Shown here: piece after piece, positions 7,898-14,138 of the stretch | Layout of the letters: each line of letters opens with the position of its first letter | Numbering within the stretch: the first letter of the stretch is position 1 | Origin: Patescibacteria group bacterium | GTDB taxonomy: Bacteria > Patescibacteriota > Patescibacteriia > Patescibacteriales > GWC2-42-12 | NCBI GenBank assembly: GCA_028703305.1 | Contig: JAQVNC010000010.1 | Location: 1-36,960, forward strand | Direction: 5' to 3' | DNA length: 36,960 nucleotides | The notes under the pieces: generated by a model | The model's database searches: none | Seen by the model: only the letters and a program-made list of their open reading frames with translations | What the model was told of the DNA's origin: nothing | Made by a program: the position numbers and the translations under genes

Positions 7898-7933
7898 AGA
7901 ATAATTATAGCATTAAATGACGATTTTTTTCAA
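7897..7933 (-). promoter_or_regulatory. pilT promoter, predicted leaderless start
   Basis: On the minus strand there is a -35-like TTGAAA (7933-7928), an 18-base spacer and an extended -10 TGCTATAAT ending at 7904. Six bases separate the -10 from the pilT ATG, so the expected transcription start falls on the A of the start codon. Confidence 0.7.
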
Positions 7934-7941
7934 CCCAACAG

Positions 7942-8490
7942 CTAAATCGCTCGCCGGGAAAATTCGCAGCCGCAATAATTCTGCCGGTAAAGCCCTAATT
8001 CGCGCGACAAAGCCGAAGATTTTTTAAAACCGTCTTGCTTTTTAAAATCTTGATTTAAAAATTTTAGGCCATATTTCACGGCCGCCTGCTCGCCTATTTT
8101 ATTTATTGCCAAAGCATTTTTATGCGGGCTGGTAGTTAGAGTGGTTGTTAAATAATCGCAGTTTAATTTCTTAGCCATAACCGCGGCCGCGGTTAGCCTA
8201 AAATTATAGCAGATTATACAGCGCTCGCCTCTTTCCGGATCGCTTTCATGCCCGCTTACGGCTTTAAGCCATTTATCATGTTCATATTCGCTTTTTACTA
8301 ACTCCAAATTAAACTCGCCGGCGATTTTTTCCGCCTCGGTTAATCTTTTTTTATATTCTTCCTCCGGCCAAATGTTAGGATTATAAAAAAACAGCCTTAC
8401 TTCGTAATCCTGTTTGAGGAGTTGGCTAACATAAACTCCGCAGCCGACGCAGCAGATATGAAGAAGTAATTTTGGCTTATTATCCGGCAT
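7942..8490 (-). CDS. queH: Epoxyqueuosine reductase QueH (DUF208 family)
   Basis: QueH reduces epoxyqueuosine to queuosine in tRNA anticodons, using metal and iron-sulfur centres; it is the unrelated substitute for QueG. The 182-residue protein has the family's paired cysteines near the N-terminus (LLHICCVGCG, about 9-18), the middle motif RCIICYNFRL, the segment TTLTTSPHKN and the C-terminal YCGCEFS. Length is normal. The gene begins 2 bases before the stop side of rarA's downstream end (the rarA stop and the queH ATG are one base apart), implying co-transcription. No other queuosine gene is in the window. Confidence 0.87.
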   Translation of the reverse strand: MPDNKPKLLLHICCVGCGVYVSQLLKQDYEVRLFFYNPNIWPEEEYKKRLTEAEKIAGEFNLELVKSEYEHDKWLKAVSGHESDPERGERCIICYNFRLTAAAVMAKKLNCDYLTTTLTTSPHKNALAINKIGEQAAVKYGLKFLNQDFKKQDGFKKSSALSRELGLYRQNYCGCEFSRRAI

Positions 8491-8491
8491 A

Positions 8492-9706
8492 TTATTTTTT
8501 AAAATATTTCCTTCTTTTTAGCTTCTCGGGCAAGTATTCCTGCTTTTCTTTATAATTAAATTCCGGGCTGTATTTATAATCTTTACCATAGCCCAAATCT
8601 TTCATTAACTTGGTGGGCGCGTTTCTAATATGTAGCGGCACGGGCAGATTGCCATATTCATGCACGTCGCGCGCCGCTTGATTATAAGCCAGATAAAGCT
8701 CGTTGGACTTTTCGCACTTGGCCAAATAAACCACGGCTTGCGCCAAGATTACATTGCATTCAGGCAAACCGATAAAATGGCAAGCCTGATAGGCGGCTAC
8801 GGCCTGCTCTAAAGCGCGGGAGTTGGCCAGACCGACATCTTCAGAGGCAAAGCGCACCAGACGCCGAGCAATATAAAGAGGGTCTTCACCGGCTTCAAGC
8901 ATGCGCGCCAGCCAATATAAAGCCGCGTCGGCATCCGAACCGCGCAGGGCTTTATGCAAGGCCGAAATAATATTGTAATGCTCTTCGCCGTCTTTATCAT
9001 AAAGCAAGTATGATTTTTGAAAAGCTTCTTTAATAACTTCGCTGGAGATATCTTGGCTTATGGCCGTAGCATATTCTAAAACATTTAACGCCGTACGCGC
9101 GTCGCCGTTAGACATAGAGGCGAGCAGTTCAACGGTCTCATCAGCCAGCTTAACGCTTAGTCCGCCAAAACCCCTGGTTTTATCTTTAAGCGCGCGCTTA
9201 ATTATTTCCACGATTTGTTCCGCGCCCAGCTGCTTTAAAACAAAAACGCGGCAGCGCGAAAGTAGCGCTCCACGAACTTCAAAGCTGGGATTTTCCGTGG
9301 TGGCGCCGATTAAAATAATCGTACCGCGCTCAACATGCGGGAGTAGCGCGTCCTGCTGGGCTTTATTCCAACGATGAATTTCATCAATAAATAAAATAGT
9401 CTTCTTGTCTTCAATCGCGTTCTCTCTGGCTTTTTTTATTACTTCTTTTAAATCCTTAACTCCGCTGGTAACCGCGCTAAAGCGAATAAATTCCGCCTTG
9501 GTATGTTTAGCGACAATATAAGCCAAAGTGGTTTTACCTGAACCCGGCGGGCCCCAGAAAATCATGGAGGGTGCCTGGTCCGATTCTATGGCCTGCCTTA
9601 GCATTTTTCCTTGCCCGACAATTTCATCTTGCCCTAAAAATTCCTCAAGAGTTTCCGGCCGCATCCGATCGGCTAAAGGCGATGTTTTAGATATGTTTAA
9701 CGCCAT
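8492..9706 (-). CDS. rarA: Replication-associated recombination protein RarA (MgsA), AAA+ ATPase
   Basis: RarA is a clamp-loader-like AAA+ ATPase acting at stalled replication forks. The 404-residue protein starts with PLADRMRPETLEEFLGQ, a family hallmark. Walker A GPPGSGKTT lies at about 51-59, Walker B ILFIDEIHRW at about 103-112 and the sensor ATTENPSF shortly after. The C-terminal oligomerisation region has the typical GSDADAALYWLARMLEAGED segment and ends LPEKLKRRKYFKK. The start ATG at 9706 is 11 bases after the uppS stop, and queH follows one base after the rarA stop, so uppS, rarA and queH look like one transcript. Confidence 0.95.
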   Translation of the reverse strand: MALNISKTSPLADRMRPETLEEFLGQDEIVGQGKMLRQAIESDQAPSMIFWGPPGSGKTTLAYIVAKHTKAEFIRFSAVTSGVKDLKEVIKKARENAIEDKKTILFIDEIHRWNKAQQDALLPHVERGTIILIGATTENPSFEVRGALLSRCRVFVLKQLGAEQIVEIIKRALKDKTRGFGGLSVKLADETVELLASMSNGDARTALNVLEYATAISQDISSEVIKEAFQKSYLLYDKDGEEHYNIISALHKALRGSDADAALYWLARMLEAGEDPLYIARRLVRFASEDVGLANSRALEQAVAAYQACHFIGLPECNVILAQAVVYLAKCEKSNELYLAYNQAARDVHEYGNLPVPLHIRNAPTKLMKDLGYGKDYKYSPEFNYKEKQEYLPEKLKRRKYFKK

Positions 9707-9717
9707 ATTATATATGC

Positions 9718-10425
9718 TTAACCGCCGAAATTCCTCTTTCTCTCATCATACTCCCTTAAAATAACCTCCGCGTCCAGCTCTTCAAAGTCAGGCCAATATT
9801 TTTTCATGAAAAATAATTCGCTGTAGACCGACTGCCAAGTTAAAAAACCGGACAACCGCTGTTCGCCAGAAGTGCGCACGATTATATCCGGATCAGGCAA
9901 ATCGCCGTTATATAAATATTTTTTGATCATGCCTTCATGCACCTGCTCCAATTCAACTTTATTTTTTATCATTTTGCGCGCCGCGTCGACTATTTCCGCC
10001 CGGCCGCCATAGTTTAAACAAATATTTATAATGCCGTAATTATTAGCTTTAGTTTCCTGAATTATTTCCAGGCATTTAGCCGGCAAATCGCCAGGTAGCT
10101 CTTCAATGCGCCCGCTGATTAAAATTTTGTAGCCGTTCTTTTTGGCCAGCTCGCGCAAATTAGTTTCCACGGCATTTTGCAATAATTTCATTAAATAATT
10201 TACTTCAGCCGGCTGGCGGTTCCAATTTTCCGTGGAAAAAGCGTAAAACGACAAAATTTTTACCCCGCGAGAAAAAAACCAGCCCGGCGCGGTCTTCATT
10301 TTTTCGTAGCCCAGGCGATGGCCTTCAAGGGTCGGCAAATTCCTTTCTTTGGCCCAGCGCCGATTGCCGTCCATAATCAGGCCGACATGAACCGGAGTAT
10401 TCTTTTGTGTTTTTTTGTCCGGCAT
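9718..10425 (-). CDS. uppS: Undecaprenyl (isoprenyl) diphosphate synthase
   Basis: This cis-prenyltransferase makes the C55 lipid carrier for cell wall glycans by adding isopentenyl units to farnesyl diphosphate. The 235 residues carry the diagnostic HVGLIMDGNRRWA (about 13-25) with the catalytic Asp, the FYAFSTENW segment and the C-terminal RTSGEQRLSGF and YSEL motifs that bind the substrate and Mg. Its length is typical. The upstream gap to the DUF167 gene contains the palindromic element at 10448-10546. rarA follows closely. Chain length cannot be told from the sequence alone. Confidence 0.95.
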   Translation of the reverse strand: MPDKKTQKNTPVHVGLIMDGNRRWAKERNLPTLEGHRLGYEKMKTAPGWFFSRGVKILSFYAFSTENWNRQPAEVNYLMKLLQNAVETNLRELAKKNGYKILISGRIEELPGDLPAKCLEIIQETKANNYGIINICLNYGGRAEIVDAARKMIKNKVELEQVHEGMIKKYLYNGDLPDPDIIVRTSGEQRLSGFLTWQSVYSELFFMKKYWPDFEELDAEVILREYDERKRNFGG

Positions 10426-10447
10426 AAGAGAAACTATTATTGTCGCC

Positions 10448-10546
10448 TCAATTAAGGAAAATTATTTTTATCGCGCATATGAAATTGTAGCGACCGCAGG
10501 GAGCCCAAATTTCGTCTAAGCAGGAAAAATAATTTTCCTTAATTGA
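10448..10546. repeat. Palindromic element, family C (single copy)
   Basis: A 99-base inverted repeat with perfect 22-bp arms: TCAATTAAGGAAAATTATTTTT on the left is matched by its reverse complement on the right. The interior holds a second short helix (GAAATT / AATTTC) and a GC-richer tip around GCGACCGCAGGGAGC. It sits between the DUF167 stop and the uppS start. Size and plan resemble family B, but the core sequence is different. Confidence 0.75.
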
Positions 10547-10552
10547 AGTATA

Positions 10553-10819
10553 CTATCTAACTATTTTTACCAACTTTACCCTGTCTCCGGCTCCGCTGAT
10601 TACTTTAATATTGCTAGCAGCTACCTCAAATTGCCGCGCTAAAAATTTAATTAATTCCTGGTTGGCCTTACCCTTAACCGGAGCGGCCGCCAAATCAATC
10701 TTAACCGTCTCATCGGCCATAATTTCTTTCACGCAAGTTTTAGCCGCGCTAGGCCGCACTTTAACGCGCAAATAAACTTCGCCTTTTTTTGAGAATAATT
10801 TTTTAAATTCAAAAAACAT
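10553..10819 (-). CDS. DUF167 / YggU family protein
   Basis: The 88-residue product belongs to the small DUF167 (YggU) family, of unknown function, recognised by LRVKVRPSAAK near the start, the central PVKGKANQELIKFLA and ISGAGDRVKLVKI at the end. The ATG at 10819 lies only one base after the mature 3' end of tRNA-Pro, so there is no room for a separate ribosome binding site. The first 16 or so residues (MFFEFKKLFSKKGEVY) also exceed the usual family start. A TTG start at the Leu of LRVKV, preceded by AAAAAAAGGCG, would give a normal-length protein. The start is therefore uncertain; the reading frame is not. Confidence 0.85.
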   Translation of the reverse strand: MFFEFKKLFSKKGEVYLRVKVRPSAAKTCVKEIMADETVKIDLAAAPVKGKANQELIKFLARQFEVAASNIKVISGAGDRVKLVKIVR

Positions 10820-10820
10820 G

Positions 10821-10891
10821 TCGGGCTGCCGGGAATTGAACCCGGATTACACGCACCCGAAGCGTGCGTAATACCGTTATACCACAGCCCG
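10821..10891 (-). tRNA. tRNA-Pro (anticodon CGG)
   Basis: A 71-base cloverleaf is readable on the minus strand. The acceptor stem is CGGGCTG / CAGCCCG with A73. The anticodon stem CACGC / GCGTG encloses the loop TTCGGGT, giving anticodon CGG, and the T arm contains GGTTCAATTCC. CCA is not encoded and must be added by the CCA enzyme whose gene lies 0.9 kb upstream. It lies 14 bases after tRNA-Ala on the same strand. Confidence 0.92.
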
Positions 10892-10905
10892 TTAATAAAA
10901 CTATG

Positions 10906-10976
10906 TGGACCTAGCCAGAATCGGACTGGCGTCTCGACAATGCGAATGTCGCGTCATACCACTAGACCATAGGCCC
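10906..10976 (-). tRNA. tRNA-Ala (anticodon CGC)
   Basis: A 71-base cloverleaf on the minus strand: acceptor GGGCCTA / TAGGTCC with A73, D arm GTCTAGTGGTATGAC, anticodon stem CGACA / TGTCG around loop TTCGCAT (anticodon CGC), and T arm with GATTC. The third acceptor pair is G-U, the classic alanine identity element, which supports the call. CCA is not encoded. Its 5' end is 6 bases from the cyclophilin stop, so the tRNA is probably cut out of that transcript. Confidence 0.92.
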
Positions 10977-10982
10977 CCAATC

Positions 10983-11753
10983 TTATTTAGTTAGTTCAAT
11001 GCTGTTTATAATTATATCTTCAGTCGGATGGCTATTTTCATTAACGCTTACTTTTTCTATTTTTTCCACGACATCCAAGCCGTTACTGACATAACCGAAA
11101 TTAGTGTGCTTGCCGTCCAGCCAAGACGTCGCCGCGGCCGTAACGATAAAAAACTGGGAACCGTTGGTATTGGCTCCGGAATTGGCCATGGCCAAACTGC
11201 CTTTAACTAATTTATGCTGATTAATTTCATCCTGGAACTGATAGCCTGGCCCGCCGGTACCGTCGTTTGACCAATCATCGTCCTTACTTAATGGATCGCC
11301 GCCTTGAATCATAAAATCTTTTATCACTCTATGAAATTTCGTGCCATTATAAAACCCGGCCTTGGCCAAATTCAAAAAATTATTGACCGTAATCGGCGAT
11401 TCTTGGGCGTAAAATTTCACCGTGATATCGCCGAAATTAGTCCTGATAATCGCGCTGTTAAACTGCGCGGCTAAATCTTCCAGCCTGCCTGCCGGCGAGG
11501 CAGGCTGTTTTTGGTTGGTTTCTCCGGCCGCGGCTCCGGCTTGTCCTTGGCTTGGTTCGCTGGCGGAAGAGCTGCCGCTGGGCTTCATTTTTGGCGTTAA
11601 GCCATTTTTTAGATCTGTCATTCTACCTATTATATCCGCTTCATTAAAATTGTCCATAGTTTTAGGCGCGCTGCTCTCGTCATAGCTAACCTGGCTATTT
11701 GAGCAGGCGGTTAAAGTTAAAGTTAAAATAACCAATAAAATTATTTTTTTCAT
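10983..11753 (-). CDS. Cyclophilin-type peptidyl-prolyl isomerase, lipoprotein
   Basis: The protein (256 residues) isomerises proline peptide bonds, probably at the outer face of the membrane. Its N-terminus MKKIILLVILTLTLTACSN is a lipoprotein signal with the lipobox LTAC (Cys at 17). A low-complexity linker runs to about residue 90. The cyclophilin domain follows (about 98-256), with FHRVIKDFMIQGGDP, GSLAMANSG and NGSQFFIVT, which hold the catalytic Arg and substrate pocket. The linker contains the run QKQPASPAGRLE, encoded by a 27-base palindrome that looks like an inserted repeat. It follows cca after 12 bases and precedes two tRNA genes. Confidence 0.93.
   Translation of the reverse strand: MKKIILLVILTLTLTACSNSQVSYDESSAPKTMDNFNEADIIGRMTDLKNGLTPKMKPSGSSSASEPSQGQAGAAAGETNQKQPASPAGRLEDLAAQFNSAIIRTNFGDITVKFYAQESPITVNNFLNLAKAGFYNGTKFHRVIKDFMIQGGDPLSKDDDWSNDGTGGPGYQFQDEINQHKLVKGSLAMANSGANTNGSQFFIVTAAATSWLDGKHTNFGYVSNGLDVVEKIEKVSVNENSHPTEDIIINSIELTK
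11481..11507. repeat. Palindromic repeat inside the cyclophilin gene
   Basis: CAGCCTGCCT and AGGCAGGCTG form a perfect 10-bp inverted repeat around a 7-base loop. It is translated in frame as part of the linker between lipobox and cyclophilin domain. A related GCCTGCCGGCAG palindrome is in the rpsB-rpmE gap near 21500. Confidence 0.75.
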
Positions 11754-11765
11754 ATAAATTATTTT

Positions 11766-13211
11766 TTACTTAACATAAAATTCCTTCTTTATCTCCTCGT
11801 CATCTTCCATTTTTTTATCTTCAATTTTTTCTTTGGCTTTTTCTCTTAATTCTTTTAAATCCATTCTATTAAATTCCACGCTTCGTTTTTCCAGATATTC
11901 TTTATTGTTTAACGCCTGATCTTCAATCACTTCGGATAACAGCACATCTAAAATCGCGCCGATTTTCGGGCCGGGCTTTATAGCCAATAGCTTCATTAAA
12001 TCATCGCCGTTAATTTTTAACATTTTAACCGACACCGCGTCGTGCCTGACTTTTTCCATCATATATTCAAGGTGGCGCAATTTATACGGCTTAGCCTTGG
12101 GCACGCCGGAGCCTAAGCGGTCGGCGATGCGCAAGTCAATCAAATCGGCTAAATTTTCCTCGCCAACTTTGCGAATCAGGCGCCTAACCGAACTTTCGGT
12201 CACCTCGCCCACATTATAATAAAACATATGATTTTTGATTAGCGTTACAACTTTTTCCGTATCAGCATTGGAAAATTTAAGCCTTTGCATGATTTTAGCC
12301 GCTACTTTGGCGCCCACCATGTCATGATTATAAAAAGTGGCGTCGCCTTTTATAATGCGTTTGGTCTGGGGCTTGGCAATATCATGAAGCAAGGAGGCGA
12401 ATTTAACCTGCCATTTTTTACTGGGCGTATATTTTAAAGATAAAACGCTATGCTTAAAAACCGTATAGATATGATGCTTGTTTTGATTTACGCCCACGCC
12501 GCGCTCCAGCTCCGGAATAATATATTGGAGCAGTTTAAATTCATGAAGCATCATAATGCCTTCATAGGCTTTATCTGATTCCATTATTTTTATGAGTTCG
12601 TCACGAATTCTTTCGCCGGAAATAAATTTAATGCCGCCGGCCATTTTCATAATGGCTCGTTCGGTTTTGCCTTCAATGGAAAAATCAAGCTGTGAGGCCA
12701 ATCTAACGGCGCGCATCATGCGCAAAGCGTCTTCCTTAAACCTGTCCTCCGGTTCGCCCACGGCGCGAATTATTTTCTTCTTTAAATCCTTCTCTCCGCC
12801 GAACAAATCTGTAATTTCAGTAGTTTTACCAGACAGCCGAAGCGCCATGGCGTTAATCGTAAAATCTCTTCTGCTTAAATCTTTATCCAAGTTGTCTTCA
12901 AAAGTAATTTTATCCGGATGCCGGCGATCGCTATAGCCTTGCTCCGAGCGATAAGTCGTTACTTCTATTACATCTTCGGTCTGGCCGTCAGCCGATTTAA
13001 TAGGCACTAATACCGTGCCGAAAACATTTTCATATTTGCCGTCGGAAAATATTTCCAATATTTTTTCCGGCCGGGCCTTAGTGGTTATGTCCCAATCTTT
13101 AGGTTCGCGTCCCATTAACAAATCACGCACGCAACCGCCCACAATATAGGCTTCAAAACCAGCGCTTTCCAATTTCTCCGCAATATTTTTTACGTAATCG
13201 GGAATATGCAT
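11766..13211 (-). CDS. cca: CCA-adding tRNA nucleotidyltransferase (class II) with HD domain
   Basis: This enzyme adds or repairs the 3' CCA of tRNAs, needed here because neither tRNA in the window encodes it. The ORF track starts at TTG 13223; the ATG at 13211 (MHIPDYVKNIAEKLE) is preferred, giving 481 residues. The nucleotidyltransferase head shows AYIVGGCVRDLLMG and the catalytic DWD (both within residues 20-45), then RRDFTINAMAL. The neck and body follow, and an HD phosphohydrolase-like domain with LLHDIAKP lies in the middle. Length agrees with HD-containing family members. A promoter lies about 40-65 bases upstream, and the cyclophilin and tRNA genes follow closely, so this may be an RNA-maturation transcript. 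Confidence 0.93.
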   Translation of the reverse strand: MHIPDYVKNIAEKLESAGFEAYIVGGCVRDLLMGREPKDWDITTKARPEKILEIFSDGKYENVFGTVLVPIKSADGQTEDVIEVTTYRSEQGYSDRRHPDKITFEDNLDKDLSRRDFTINAMALRLSGKTTEITDLFGGEKDLKKKIIRAVGEPEDRFKEDALRMMRAVRLASQLDFSIEGKTERAIMKMAGGIKFISGERIRDELIKIMESDKAYEGIMMLHEFKLLQYIIPELERGVGVNQNKHHIYTVFKHSVLSLKYTPSKKWQVKFASLLHDIAKPQTKRIIKGDATFYNHDMVGAKVAAKIMQRLKFSNADTEKVVTLIKNHMFYYNVGEVTESSVRRLIRKVGEENLADLIDLRIADRLGSGVPKAKPYKLRHLEYMMEKVRHDAVSVKMLKINGDDLMKLLAIKPGPKIGAILDVLLSEVIEDQALNNKEYLEKRSVEFNRMDLKELREKAKEKIEDKKMEDDEEIKKEFYVK

Positions 13212-13247
13212 AAAAACACACAAAAATTTAAGGCAATTTACGCCTTA

Positions 13248-13275
13248 ATTATAGCTAAAATATACAATATGTTAA
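13248..13275 (-). promoter_or_regulatory. cca promoter
   Basis: On the minus strand TTAACA (13275-13270), a 16-base spacer and TATAAT (13253-13248), preceded by AGC. The short leader that follows contains AAGGC / GCCTT, able to form a small hairpin before the ATG at 13211. Confidence 0.6.
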
Positions 13276-13303
13276 ATTAAAAGTCAAAAATAAAAATTTA
13301 AAA

Positions 13304-13323
13304 TCACCCCGGGGTTTGGGGTG
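13304..13323. repeat. Short palindrome, cca upstream gap
   Basis: TCACCCC and GGGGTGA form a 7-bp inverted repeat. It is the first of three hairpin repeats in the 13224-13570 gap between cca and the membrane gene. Apart from the cca promoter, the rest of the gap shows no gene that I can support. Confidence 0.55.
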
Positions 13324-13398
13324 ACGAATAAGCGCCAAGGCTTACAGCAGATAGATAAATCAGCGTGATAGCGCATTGAGGCACCCCAAAACTTCTTT

Positions 13399-13428
13399 GG
13401 TTACTTTCTTAGTTATAAGAAAGTAACC
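13399..13428. repeat. Perfect 13-bp palindrome, GGTTACTTTCTTA type
   Basis: GGTTACTTTCTTA-gtta-TAAGAAAGTAACC is a perfect 13-bp hairpin, second of three in the 13224-13570 gap. The surrounding text (CTTCTTTGGTTACTTTCTT) resembles a short repeat type I have seen in several bacterial phyla; that is recollection, not a search result. Confidence 0.65.
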
Positions 13429-13532
13429 CCTAGCGGAGCGACACGAATGTTTTAATATAAATAAAAGAATATAAAAATATTTAGGTGAGTATTTAGCAAA
13501 TAGATTATACGCCATATTCCTACTGCCAAACC

Positions 13533-13562
13533 CTGGATTCCGGCTCGGTGGCCGGAATGACG
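13533..13562. repeat. Palindrome with ATTCCGG / CCGGAAT arms
   Basis: CTGGATTCCGG-ctcggtgg-CCGGAATGACG resembles the widespread type of dispersed repeat ending in GGAATGACG. It lies just downstream of the stop of the membrane gene at 13571 and may act as its terminator-like 3' end, though no T-run follows. Confidence 0.6.
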
Positions 13563-13570
13563 ATGAAAAT

Positions 13571-14107
13571 CTAAAATCTTTTTAGCCATTTTAAAATTAT
13601 CCAAGCGATCATGCCGCCCATAACAGCGGTGGCAAACTGCGGCCAGCTCATCATCTGTGCGACCTTAACCGCTAACTCTTGCTTAATTAATAATTTTGTT
13701 ATCCAACTTACGCTAACATACAAAAAAACAAATTTTAAAAAAGCGCCGATTAGCACTCCCAGCCAATAGCCGCGATTCATATTTTTAGACCAATCATAAA
13801 TCCGGTCAAGGCTTAAAATAAAAATAGCGTTTGAAATCATGATAAAAGGCACGGCTGGCGCTAAAATAGCCGGCAGTAGCCCGCCAGCTAAAGCCACTAA
13901 GCTCGGCACTAAAGCCACAACCAGGGCGCTCCTGATGCCGACTAAAAATAAAATTAAAATTAAAATCGCGTTAATTATCGGGCCGGATATCCATTGCAGA
14001 TGGATAAAAAACGGCAAAAATAAAGCCACGCCGGCCAAGGCGATAAATTGAGTTAAAGATTGGACATTAACTTTTCCCAAAATTTCTTCTTCGGTAATAT
14101 TTGTCAT
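13571..14107 (-). CDS. Hydrogenase-linked membrane protein, ECF S-component-like
   Basis: The 178-residue protein has about five to six membrane segments. It contains the Pro-rich run LLPAILAPAVPFIMISNA (about 78-95), which resembles substrate-binding S components of ECF vitamin transporters. Such genes are often annotated 'iron hydrogenase' in Patescibacteria, which I believe reflects neighbourhood and not function. The start lies 31 bases after the hydrogenase stop on the same strand, with AGAAG just before the ATG, so it is probably the last gene of the gap-hydrogenase cluster. It may import a cofactor precursor or anchor the enzyme; neither can be shown here. Confidence 0.7.
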   Translation of the reverse strand: MTNITEEEILGKVNVQSLTQFIALAGVALFLPFFIHLQWISGPIINAILILILFLVGIRSALVVALVPSLVALAGGLLPAILAPAVPFIMISNAIFILSLDRIYDWSKNMNRGYWLGVLIGAFLKFVFLYVSVSWITKLLIKQELAVKVAQMMSWPQFATAVMGGMIAWIILKWLKRF

Positions 14108-14138
14108 ACTTCTAGGTAAAAATCATTTATCGTTAATT

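Noticed and set aside
10821-10891. Reading this tRNA as Glu (TTC) or Arg (TCG)
   Set aside because: Those readings need a C at position 33 or a mispaired anticodon stem. Only CACGC/GCGTG with loop TTCGGGT gives five pairs and T33, hence Pro(CGG).
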